The notes beneath the pieces were generated by a model. The model saw only the letters and a list, made by a program, of their open reading frames with translations. It was not told the DNA's origin and did not search any database. This document shows positions 12,350 to 23,803 of a DNA stretch of 64,000 bases, piece after piece; within the stretch, counting starts at the first letter, position 1; each line of letters starts with the position of its first letter. The stretch is from Carallia brachiata (Eukaryota > Streptophyta > Magnoliopsida > Malpighiales > Rhizophoraceae). A program made the translations under genes and the position numbers. The stretch is taken from assembly GCA_021464245.1 (NCBI GenBank), contig JADCRB010000071.1, positions 992,001 through 1,056,000 of the forward strand, written 5' to 3'.

Positions 12350-15300
12350 TCAAGTAATTGGTGTGTGAGAGAGAGAGAGCAAGACGTTGTTGATGGGAAA
12401 TTGTGAAGTTAGGCACACGTGAGGGGTTAGACGTGCAATTGTAGCAGTTTAAGTCCTCCTAGTTCTCCGCTGGCACAACTTCAGTAGTCTCCACGTACAA
12501 AAAGAGAGTACCGGCAGAAGAAGGCTAGAAATTGGGCGGAGGTGGAGCCGAGACTGGTAGCAGTTTCGGTGATATGACACTTAATTGGGCCAATGAGTAC
12601 TGACGAAATGTTCCTACGCCCAATTGGTGTTCAATTTCAGACTCCACACATCAGCACAAAAGCTTTATTATCATCGAAGCTCTACTACCACATCACACCA
12701 AAACCGCCAGCTGGCTTTGGTCGTCCAGTAGAAAGGCTTTCCCCAAGTTAATTATTAATTAAATCACTACAAGGATCCCAAAAATATGCATCTCTCTTGA
12801 AAGAGAAAATGGTCGCTGCCAATCGGTCACGATCATTTTTACTTTTTTTTTTTTTTTAGAGATGATCAAAATTTATATTATAATTAAAAAGAATAATTTA
12901 AAAGAGGTAAAAATTAAATTTTGACCTCTTCTTTAACATAATATTAGTGAATTAATTGTTCTAAACAGTTAATTTATGATCACATTTTTTAAGGTGGAAT
13001 GTTTAGGTGTTAATATGTACTGATGTAATATATCGATTAGAAGTGGGGACACTCTCAAGTTTGATCTTTTTCTTTGAAATTTTTGACCCTTTAAATTGAA
13101 TGAGCCCCCACCCCCCCCAAGTGACAAAATCTGACCCTAGTGACAAAATACGAAGGGGCCGGCGACCAGGACACAGTTCAGAAAGAAACTTGTAGATAGG
13201 GACGGTCACATGATAGCGGGTCATAATATTGAGAAAAGGAATATGTGTACGGCCTGTAGCTAGTAGTAACCATAAACAGAATTTTATTCGGTGATATTGG
13301 CATCATGAAATAGTAATGTTCAATAAAAAAATTAATTAAATTCGTTAAAATGGCACATATAAACGAATCAATAATTGGTGCAAATTAACTGCCTCAATTT
13401 ATTAAAGTTAACTTTCAATTTCATTGGCGACTTTACCAAAAAATTTCTTTTTCTCACAAGACGTGCTCGTATAACTAAATTCTTTATTAAATTTTTTTTA
13501 TAAAGTCAGGATAAAATTGCATAATTATATTCAAATAATAATAAATGATATCTTATAATTTTTTTATATTTTTATAAAATTATTTATCTAATAGTACATA
13601 TTATTTTATAATTACTTTTAAATTATTTTTGTAAAATTAAAAAAACTTTTCAAAGTCAAAAGACTATCCCCAAATAATTACTTGCACAAATAAGTTGTTG
13701 GCAATGATGATTATCAAGAAAGATGAGTTACGTAATCAATGGAGGCGGGCTGGGAGGGACATGAGTGAAGATGGTTAGGATTTTCCTAAACAGATGGGAA
13801 GAAAGGAGACATGTCGTTGTCAGCAGTTTTTACCAAACTCACAATATGCGCGGCCATCTTTCTCTTTCATGTTGAGTTGGGGTTGTAATTGACTGTTGTT
13901 GTCGTTTCACAAGTGTGGGGGTGGTGTCAATATTGTCGTTTCCAAAGTTTATATTCTCTCTCTGTGCGATAGATACTGTGGGGGTGGCTGCCACAATGCC
14001 AATGCCTGGCCAATTAGTAGCTCAGATATATCTCTATATGTGCAAGTCAGACAGACACAAGCTTATCTTTCAGTCTTGTGAATGAATGTGACCCACACAT
14101 ACATGCATACATACACACGAACGCGCACAGAAACACTTGCGTTCTGACACTACAAACTCTCTCTCGGTAATCCCGGCACCACCACTCCCTTGTCCTCCCT
14201 GTTTCTATTGCGGGAGCGCGTTGCCTGTCTCATATTCCGTGCCGTACCGTTCTTGTGGACCCCACTATAAACTGATCTCTTTATGATTATCTCTTTTCCT
14301 TTTTTTTTTCTTTTTTTTAAACCAGTTGGGATTATTTCTTGCTCTCACTTAAAAAGAGAATGGCATTCTTGCAACGAAAAAGGTTTCATGGTAATTCAGT
14401 GAGAGTAATTCGATAGACATGTGCTTATATATAGTGTAGTCTGGTGAAATTTTTTTTTTTTTTAAAAGAATATGTAGCATATAGACCATTGGATAAACTT
14501 CACGTGATGCCTTTCAGAAACACAAAATAATATTACCTCAGGAACTCTTTTTCTAACTTCTTTCCTACCCTCTCTTTGCAACTTCCAATTTTTATTAAAT
14601 TGGGAAAAAAGCAAATTGGTGCTATTCTACATCCATTGTCACTCTTCCATAATCTAAGCGTTTCCTCCAGACCCATACTGCCACATAATCTACCAGAACC
14701 CAAAAGGTTACCATGCATTGGGCTGGGGCAACCAAATGGTGTCTTTTTCTCCCTGGTTGATAAATGGCTTGATCGTACGTGAATAATTTCACCTAACTTA
14801 ATAATTTTTTGTGTTGTTCAAAATAATAGTAATAATAATAATAATTTTTTGTGGGGTGTAATCGGAAGGAAAGAAAGGCTGCGGCTGTGAAACAACTGGA
14901 CAATATATATTCACGGCATGAGATTGTAGGTGGGTTCCACGTTAAAAACATAGTTGAGGTATCTTACTATCCTTTTATTTCCAGGTGATGAGCAGCTATA
15001 GGCGTCATTTAATGGTGGGCACATGATTGGTTGTAACTTGGAACAGCGCTATTTTACCTGAGTTGATATTTGGTAATTGATGACGGCCCTTCATATTATG
15101 TCTCTGAAATGAAATTCTATTTTCCTTTTCTTTTTGTATGTTATTCTCACTTCCTATCTGTCGAGTGATCATGACTAGGAGTTTTGGTTAAGAGAATGGA
15201 AAAGTATAGGTAGTACCTACACTTATCGCAGAGTACTGTGACTTTATATTTAGAGATGTGAAGGAATCAAATAAAAACTAAATTTCTTGTATTAGGGGGT

Positions 15301-17471
15301 GAGTCATGATTTAATTTCACTACTTAATTGATTCAAATAATATTCAATATCAAGATTTTTTATTTTAAATATTGAATCTTTTAAACCAATAAAACCACAC
15401 AAACAGAGTTACAAAGAGTTTGTATTTAGACTAGGTAGTTTAGTGGGTTGTTGGAGACAAATTCCCACCAAAAGTCTTAAGCATTACTCTCTGATTCCTA
15501 ATTCACAAGAGTTAAGAGTAAACTTACCTTGGGAGAATTTTATTTTAAGAAGAGTAGTAATGAGATACTAATAAAAACTTCTTAATAAAAGTCTCTAAGG
15601 TCATAACATTATTATTATTATTATTTTGAAAATAATTTACACAAAGGGTCCGAAATTAAGTGTTTACCAAGTCAGACAACGGAGGAACGACCTCATAAGA
15701 GTAATATAGGTTATACCTGTAATATAGAAAATTGGTAGTACTCAACGAAAAATCGAAATTTGATTTATAACAATTAACAAATGACAATGAAACATGAAAT
15801 CTTCTCTTGTTGGCTCACTTGATATAAGAATGAACTTAAGATATGCATCTCAAAGACTGACATTATAACCATTCCGATGTACCCAAAAAAAACTAAATAC
15901 AGATTTTAAGTTGTAAATGCACATGATTTTATCAATGTTTCAAATTAAATTTCGCACGCTTGATCCTGTCTGTATCAATGCCAAGAAGTTATTTAAAAGT
16001 TAATTTTCCTTTGTCGCAGTGTATGGAATGCAATATATAATTCCATATTCATTTTCTTTCCTTAGAAACGGGGGCACAAATTGCAGGAACTGTTTGCAAA
16101 TAACGATTCTTTATTTTTTAGATTTTATCTTACATATGAATTTTCGCCATAAACAATGCCACAAATTACAGCAGCTGTTTTCACAACAGCCTAAATTTGT
16201 TGTTTGCAGAGGATAGAACTATTCAAAGTGATGTCCAGCGTGTGGGTCTAAAGATGTTTCTTAGAGACAGAGTTTCAATGAATGCATCCCAATTCCACGA
16301 AATTGATGATTGGAGTTTTATATTTGGTACTCCATTTATCGAATAGCTTGAGCAATTTCCAATCACCATGGTTGACAAGGAATCAACAGTGAGCAGTTAA
16401 ACATGTCGTCGCTCATTAACAGGAAAAAAAAAAAATCGAATCATGGCAGTAATGGGCCTAGACGAATAAATACTTCTAGGATTCAAAATTTCAGAGCTAA
16501 TTATAAATAGAAAAAAGATACACAGACACAAAAAATTACGTACAAGGGAAAGTCAAAGTATAATCAATTTATTGATTTGTGCAAAATTAATTTTTGTAAT
16601 AAAAATAAACATATTTTTTTATCAGTTTTTTTATTATAAATAAGAATCATTTCATTACAAAAATCAATTAATCAATTGTACTATATCTCTTTTTTTTTTT
16701 TTTTTGTCTATAATTTTTCATATTTGTATCATGAGACTCTTATTATAAATCAATTTTGCTTGGTTTGAGGTCAATTAGTTTTTGGCCTGTTTATAATTGA
16801 AATATGCTCTCAGTCAACTTCAAGCAACTAGTTAGTTGCCACATTAATTGAATATCATTAATTGTTGGGGTTGATGAGTGTTGACCCTTTTCTACACTTT
16901 GGGACTTAATTTCAATTAGCTTCTTCATTATTGAGCCATACTAAATCATTTGTTCTCTCAACTGTGGAGCGTAGGGTCCATCACGAATTATTTGCATACT
17001 AGATAACATAAAGAATTACTTGCAATAATTTAAATTGACTCTCTCTTTTTCCTTCTTTCCTGCTGGCTTTTGATTTTAGAGAGCCAATGACAACTCACTT
17101 TTTGGTGGGAGTAACTTTACTTAGTTGAACAAGATTTCAATGTTTCACCAACAACCATCGCCATTATGCATGTGGAATATGCACCCTATTGGTATTTGCC
17201 TTTTCCTTTTATATATTAATCTAACAGATGCTGAGAATTCCGATATTACCATTGGGACATGTGGCGGTACCCCAGATAAGCAGCAAGAAGGTTTTATCTG
17301 ATACTTTTTGTGGCATCTCCTTTGAAACACATGGCAAGGGAGAGTTACTTTTGACAAAAGGCTCAAGTAGCAAAAAAGTTATGAGCACAATCTCGCACAC
17401 ATTGGCACAAAAATTACACCAGTCAGCTCCTACGCGGAGCTTTATTTCTTGCTGGCAATCTCTTTTTTTTT
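10231..17471. other. gene-free, repeat-rich intergenic DNA
   Basis: No exon chain or protein family was recognised in 7 kb. It holds several AT-rich blocks of MITE character (about 11160-11340, 12070-12300, 13500-13640), a (TA)n run at about 12318-12347 followed by (GA)n at about 12365-12380, and AAT repeats near 14830 and 15610. The first 200 bases include distal promoter sequence of the MATE gene. Confidence 0.4.
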
Positions 17472-17493
17472 GGGGGGGGGGGGGGGGGGGGGG
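17472..17493 (+). repeat. 22-base poly-G run
   Basis: Twenty-two consecutive G residues follow a T-rich run and are followed by AGGAGCG. Long G runs are rare in plant DNA and could form a G-quadruplex. The exact length in an assembly is unreliable. Confidence 0.9.
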
Positions 17494-18059
17494 AGGAGCG
17501 CTATGTGGTGAGGGGATGCCTTTTGCTTAGATATTCTTCAATATAAAAGATTGAGTGGGATTTGAATGGTTGCTTTATTTACCTTTTCAATAATCAATGA
17601 GCCAAGTGTAAAGCTACTAGGATCCACCAACTTTTGGGATCTTTTTGTTTCCTTGTCCTTAATTTTTTTCTATATACTTCGATTGGCATGAAAGAAGCTA
17701 AAGGAAAGTTGTGATGCGCAGTTGGAACTCGGAAGTCTTTGAAATTGCTAAGCATCGGCCTTTATTCAATTGATAAATTTTATCTTCAAGACTGAAATAT
17801 AAGGGACAAGTTCCAATGTTGCACATTGAGTAAATTAAGAAACTGTAATATATCTATATTAAAGCTTTCAAAGGACATTTTAGTAATTAGAGTCAAGATC
17901 TCTGTTAGTTTTGATTCTAATAAGAGAATGTATAAGATTTATAAGAAAGATAACTATCTTATTATGTAACTCATAATGTAAAGAGTTTTTAATTTTATAT
18001 ATATATAAAAGCAAGTTGAATCACTGCCGAGAGTGGGCACATAAGCCTATATATTGAGC
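17494..18059. other. intergenic, no gene seen
   Basis: AT-rich sequence with no recognised coding or repeat structure. Confidence 0.4.
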
Positions 18060-18191
18060 CACTAAGCCTAGTGGTATTAGTTAACTTTCATTCTTTGAAA
18101 TGCCAACTATATATAACTTAATTACTTTGAAGTCCTCACAAAAATTAAATATTTCAAGTTCGAGTTTTAATTGGAACTAATTAAACAAAAA
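18060..18191 (+). mobile_element. tRNA-derived SINE candidate
   Basis: Box A-like AAGCCTAGTGGTATTAGTT at about 18063-18081 and box B-like TTCAAGTTCGAGTTTTA at about 18152-18168 are followed by an A-rich end near 18186. This is the layout of a tRNA-derived plant SINE. The spacing is longer than in a tRNA and no cloverleaf can form, so it is not a tRNA gene. Target duplications were not identified. Confidence 0.4.
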
Positions 18192-19389
18192 ATATATATG
18201 ATTAACTTTGAAGCAAGAAAGAAACATGCTAACATCCCAAAATTTGTTTGAAGGGATTTTTCGTCATCAAAAAATATTAAGGCACAAAGTTGAAATCGAG
18301 AGATCGATCTTTTTGTTGAGCCACAAATTGCTAAAAAAAAAAGAGTGAACAATTGGCTCCAGGATGCTCTGAAAGTTAAGAATTCGGGAAAAAAAAAGGC
18401 AAGAATTGAGAGAATAAGGAAGAAATATGGGCACGTGATATATGAGAAGGTGCTGGAGGAGATCTATATAAAGCCAGCTACTTGCCTCGCACGCACAGCT
18501 CATCCCCCATGACTCCACCTCCAAGGTTTCGAGTTTCAACCCGATAAAGCACAAAAAAATTAAATAAAAAACTACTTTAAGATGAAAAGTTTATACATGT
18601 ATGATACATACATATACATATATAGAAAAATGTTTGATGAAATGTTTTAGATGGAATAGAAGTAATTTATACCGTCAGAGACTCAATTTTTTTTATAAAA
18701 AATAAAAAAATAAATAAATTATTACTTATCGTAAAATACATTGCATAGCGATTTTACCTAAAGTACTGATGGGGCTTTATAAAGGTGCTGGCTGTGTTTT
18801 CCTGAAATAGTAATCGGAATGGAAAGAACCAACTGGGAATAAGAGACCCACACGCATGCCATATCCCACGTGGGGCGCATTGCTGCACATGGTTTGCAAG
18901 GCGTTCCTGTTTCTTGTCCCAATTCCACCGCATTTATGACCCTTCCCCTTCCTCCGCCTTTTGCTCTGTCTCAACTCAACTCCAATCAAGCCTAGCCGTT
19001 TATGTATGCGGCTTAACTTAGTCCTTCCAAGTAACCCTTCTAAATATACAATGCAATTGCAAGATTGAGCAAGTACGTGCTCGAAACGGGGAACCCAAAT
19101 CCAAATTTGGAGAGCATCAATAGGAAGACAAGAGTAAGCAAAACGTTAATTGATGTTTTTTCACTTATATGTTACTTTATTCTTTCATTTTTTTTTCCGA
19201 CTTGAGAAATTGATTTAAACTTCACGCTTGCAACTTTAACACTTTAACAATATAATGATAAACATGTTTCTTGTGTATTAATAAATTCATTTATGGTCAA
19301 TACAACAATGTATAACACTCTTTTCATATCTAATTTAAGAATTTTCTAATTCTTTTCTAAGACAAATAAGACTCCTAGCTAATTCAAAA
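18192..19389. other. intergenic, no gene seen
   Basis: No family recognised. The 70-codon frame at 18777-18989 (minus) has no recognisable domain and is treated as chance. Confidence 0.4.
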
Positions 19390-19492
19390 ATTCGAACTTC
19401 TTAGTTATTGGATATGCTCATGAAGAGTCAGAAAATAATATAAACTACTTAGAGTTCAAATACCAGTTTCAACAAGCAAAAAAAAAAAAAAG
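19390..19492 (+). mobile_element. SINE-like unit with poly-A end
   Basis: A box A-like stretch (CTTCTTAGTTATTGGATATGC, about 19398-19418), a box B-like stretch (TAGAGTTCAAATACCAG, about 19449-19465) and an A14 run ending about 19491 fit a short tRNA-derived SINE. Both boxes are degenerate. Confidence 0.35.
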
Positions 19493-22066
19493 GAAAAATT
19501 AAACTGTAATCAAAATGAGACCTAAATCATTCCAATAAGATTTGAAATTAACCGAAATCAACAGGCCTTGAATATGAAATGTACAGAAAACGGTAAAGCG
19601 TGGCCATGAAAATGACCTCAATGACTCCATGTCGTTGGGAACATCATAATATATCATGGACCACACTAGTCCATATAGATCACAGATAAGATCAGCAAAA
19701 GAAAAAGTTACATGGAAATAAATCCATGGAGTACTACTTTCTAGTAGTGATATATAATTACTATTGTGGGATAATATATATTCGAAATATTATTTTGTGG
19801 CCAACTGACGGTATCCATATAATTTATTGATCCAATATTATTTTTTTAATCCTCATTGTCAAGATTTGAACTTAGTTATTGAAAGAGTTCGACTAACATA
19901 TGGACTCAAGTACCTGGAACGAGACTCGGTCAGCCCAAGTGCACTTTGATTGGAGAGGGGCAAATATAAGGGCCCCTGCACACATTTGTTCCCCCTTGAA
20001 AGGATGAATAGTTTGCTGGCTCGAGGACCGACTCGAGCCAGCCAACTTTCCCGATTACATAAAATGTCGATACCTGATTTGGAGTCGCAGCTTGGAGGTG
20101 GACCATTTGAGCCTCTGGCGTCGAATTCAGCCCAAACGTCATGGCCGGACGCCCCACGTTGCATGTTAGGGATGAAAAACATACAGGGTCTGATTGGGAC
20201 CCTTACCGTCTTAAGTTACACAAAATGTTTATATGGATTGGGATGGGCCCCCACCGTTCATTCGATGATCCGTCATGTTTGACCCGTTAATAGGAAATAA
20301 TTATTATGTGATGAAGAAGCTGGTACGGAAAGCATTAGCAGGTATCCACTTGGCGAAATATGTGTTGCTTGGGCAAGATTTAGATCTTGGACGGCCGTCC
20401 AAATGGGCTTTTATCGCAAAGCAAGCATATTTTATTCCTTGATTCCTTAATCAAAGCAAGACTGAAAGGGGTAAAGGAAATTTACAAAAAAAATCTAACT
20501 TAATTAAAGTGATGAAAATTTATACTTTCTAAAAAAAAATTAAAGTTTGAATCACAATTTTTTCTTTTACCTGTCCTTCTTCCTCTATTTTATGGATAGA
20601 TTACCATCTCCAACAAAAGTAAAGGAAATTTACAAACGTTTAATTCTAGTAATCTTGCCCCCCAAGGTGTTTTTGGCCCTTCAACTATTTCTTGGTCAAA
20701 ATGAATGTCAAGATACAATATTGTCGTACATGCTTCAATTATGTAAGAAATCAATTGAATTTGAGTCGACAATCCGATGGAATTAATTACAGAAACATTG
20801 ATTGCAGAGCATGCATCCACAAGAAATTGTGAAATGATGAAATCAGATACGACAGGATTTGAGGGGTCGGGGTAACCTGGACCAGCAATAATGTTGGAGA
20901 TGAATTTTTATTTGGAGAATGGAGAGAAAGGGGAAAACGCTGTTTTCTAGGGGGGAATAAAAGAGTTGATATTGTGGATATAGAGATTTTAAAGTCACCT
21001 ACAGCATCATTTTCGTTGAATGTGTATAGATCCCACCCTGACTTGCTATCACCTCCACCAAAACAATGGCAATCATAATATGTCAAGTCGAAAACATAAC
21101 GCTTCAACTTTTTGTAATATATATTTAGAAAGAAAATGATTAAGTGAATGTAAGTTATGAAGATATAACTAGACATACAATTTATTTAACGATATTTAAT
21201 AATTTTTTTTATTTTTTTAAATTCAATCATCCAACAATTTTATCATTTTAAACTCATTTTAATCTCACTTAACGTCCATTTATTAACCTGACATACACCC
21301 ATTAAAGATTTTCTCTATATATATTCTCCACGAAGCTCATATTAACTTGATTTGACCCATGTTATAATTTAAGGAAACAAGAGATATATTCCTTGTAACT
21401 AATAACAACTATGAGTATCCCTTGCACCTAAAAAAGAAAAAGAGCCTATTTCTTTTCGGTTTTCCTTTTTTTTTTTAATTTTTGTGAAATACAAACGTTT
21501 TGGACTTAGTCTGCTTCATTCAATCGTGACATTAGATATTATGCACAAAAAAACAAAAAATTGTAAATAAAAATTATAATTGTGTATTTATTTATAAATG
21601 GTGTCTGCAGCCTTAAGGCTTCAGTGATTTGACAGTCGGATGTTCCAGCGCGCAAGGGAAGTTACAATCACTTACTTACCTTATGGCCCGCCGAAAGAGA
21701 TTTTTTACCATGGTAAAAGTCCAATATTTTTACCTGTTGGCGTAACTCCTAGCCCATGGACTATGTTTGTGAACCATATATAACATTTGTGCTTTTTCTG
21801 TTCTAGATTCTGGAACGGAAAGCCATAGATTTGTTGAATAGACCTATCAAAGTTCTATCGGGCTGCAATTTTTCTTTTGAAGCCATGGATTGGTGTGCTG
21901 GATCATGCCCCAAGGCCTAGCCGGTGTTCCCATCCTGTTGGATCAAGATAATAGATATGGAGTGAAGTGGCCTAGGCAGAGACACCGTTAAAGTTTTTTA
22001 GTGATGGGTTTTAGCCTCCTATAGGACCAAAAAAAAAAAAGCACCCATACCTTTGATAGTAGTTTT

Positions 22067-22098
<32 letters not shown>

Positions 22099-22823
22099 CA
22101 CTTATTCACATGGCATGAAGATGTCACGTGGCATGTTTCATCTCTTACTTGAAACTCATTTTAGAGAGAGAAAGTGAAGAAATTCAAAATTTTTGGGATG
22201 ATAAGAAATGATTAAATTAATTTTTATGTATTTACAATGGTATGATGCTTTTATAATTTTTATTAATCATTAGTTTTAATGGGCAACTGGGTTACGATTT
22301 AAATGCATATGTTGCAACTCCCATGACTAATGAATTTCATAACCAAATTATAGTTATTATTAATAAAAGAAATAATAACAAGGAAGAGAGTATTTCTAAA
22401 AAAGAGAGTGACTGCCCTCATAGCGGTGGTATTGAAAGTTTTTTTTTTTTTTTAATTAGCACAGAAAAGTAGCCATTACCCAGTAAGCAACCGTCTTTCT
22501 AAACGATATTGGACTTGGATTTATTCAACAATGTCCTACTTGTGTGCATAAAAATGTAATTTTCTTTTTTTTAAAAAAAAGGACAAAAGAAAACGAACTA
22601 AGAATGCCCATGCTAATGGGGATTATGAATAGATGAATAGTCCAATGGACCCAAAACCGAAGTGCTAGTTGGGCTGGGTCTAGTTTCACAAGAAAGAATG
22701 ATTGACATGGAGAAATTTTATTTAGGTTTAACCAAGAAAAAAAAAAAAAAAGAAATTTTGTTTAGGGAGGCGTAGTGGGGTTACTAACAAGCTCCGTTTG
22801 GTTCAGTGTTTATGGTTTCGTTT
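19493..22823. other. intergenic, no gene recognised
   Basis: The 19930-20290 part has higher GC and open frames on both strands, but none shows a family motif. It may be an unclassified repeat or an old gene fragment. AT-rich MITE-like sequence lies near 21180-21310, and a TG/TA microsatellite at about 22070-22098. Confidence 0.4.
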
Positions 22824-23452
22824 ATAGGTGTCAAAACGGGTCATCGGGTTGGATTCGAGTTTGGTCATTTCGAGTTCGGGTTACTTTGGGTCGGGTTACT
22901 TACGAGTCAAGTTATCTTCGGGTCATTTTGGGTTGTGTCACTTTGGATTCGGGTCGGATTCGAGTCAACCCACGGATTGGCCACGTCATCAAAAATGATG
23001 ACGTGACATTTTTTATTAAAAATTTTAAAAATTTAAAAATTTCAAAAATTTTACTAAAAATTCTTAAAAATCAAAGAAAATCATATGATTGAAAAATAAT
23101 TGAAAATTTTTCTTTTAAAATATTTTAAAAAAATTAAAATAAAATTTAAAACTGTATAAAAAATCTCAAAATATTCTAAAAAATTTTATAATTAAGATTT
23201 ATATTGAAAATAGTATAATCTATACTTTTTATAATACAAAATATGCTAAATTTTTTCATTTTAATTTTTTGTTCCCTTAAAAAAAAAAAGTTCGGGTCAA
23301 ACGGGTCGGGTTGGGTTTGACCCAAAGATTTTCGGGTCATTCGAGTTCGAGTCATTTCGAGTTAGGTCATCCTTCGGGTCGGGTTCGGGTCGCATTTTTT
23401 CGAGCGGGTTCGGGTCAACCCATCGGGTCGGGTCAGATTTTGACACCTCTAG
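22824..23452. mobile_element. non-autonomous TIR DNA transposon with GGGTCGGGTT-like arms
   Basis: The left end reads ATAGGTGTCAAAACGGGTC and the right end, read inward on the other strand, TAGAGGTGTCAAAATCTGAC, giving terminal inverted repeats of about 14 bases. Both arms consist of degenerate repeats of GGGTCGGGTT, TTCGGGTCAT and related units pointing toward each other, around an AT-rich core (about 22990-23290). No transposase is encoded. The ends and size suggest a hAT-like non-autonomous element, but no clean 8-base target duplication was found, so the superfamily is an inference. Confidence 0.65.
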
Positions 23453-23803
23453 ACTTTCATTGAAGAAAAATTCGGAATAGTTAAGTGAGATGAGATGGTT
23501 GATTTATAAAGAGTAACGAGTGCCCATACTCTTACTTTTACCTTTACTTTTTTTTTTTTATAGATTTGGATCCTCCCAATAAATTAAAAAAAAAGATTGA
23601 GACAGATTTAAAAATTTTTAAATTTGACTAATAATTTTCCTAAAAAAATTGTATAAAAAAATGTAATGACAAAAATATATATTGATAATTTTTCTCCATA
23701 TTTTAATGAATACCTAGATGAGTTATTTCTTAAAATTTTTTTAACCCATTAATATACCACATACTATTTATTATATCTGCCTCTATCTATGTATACAGCA
23801 AAT

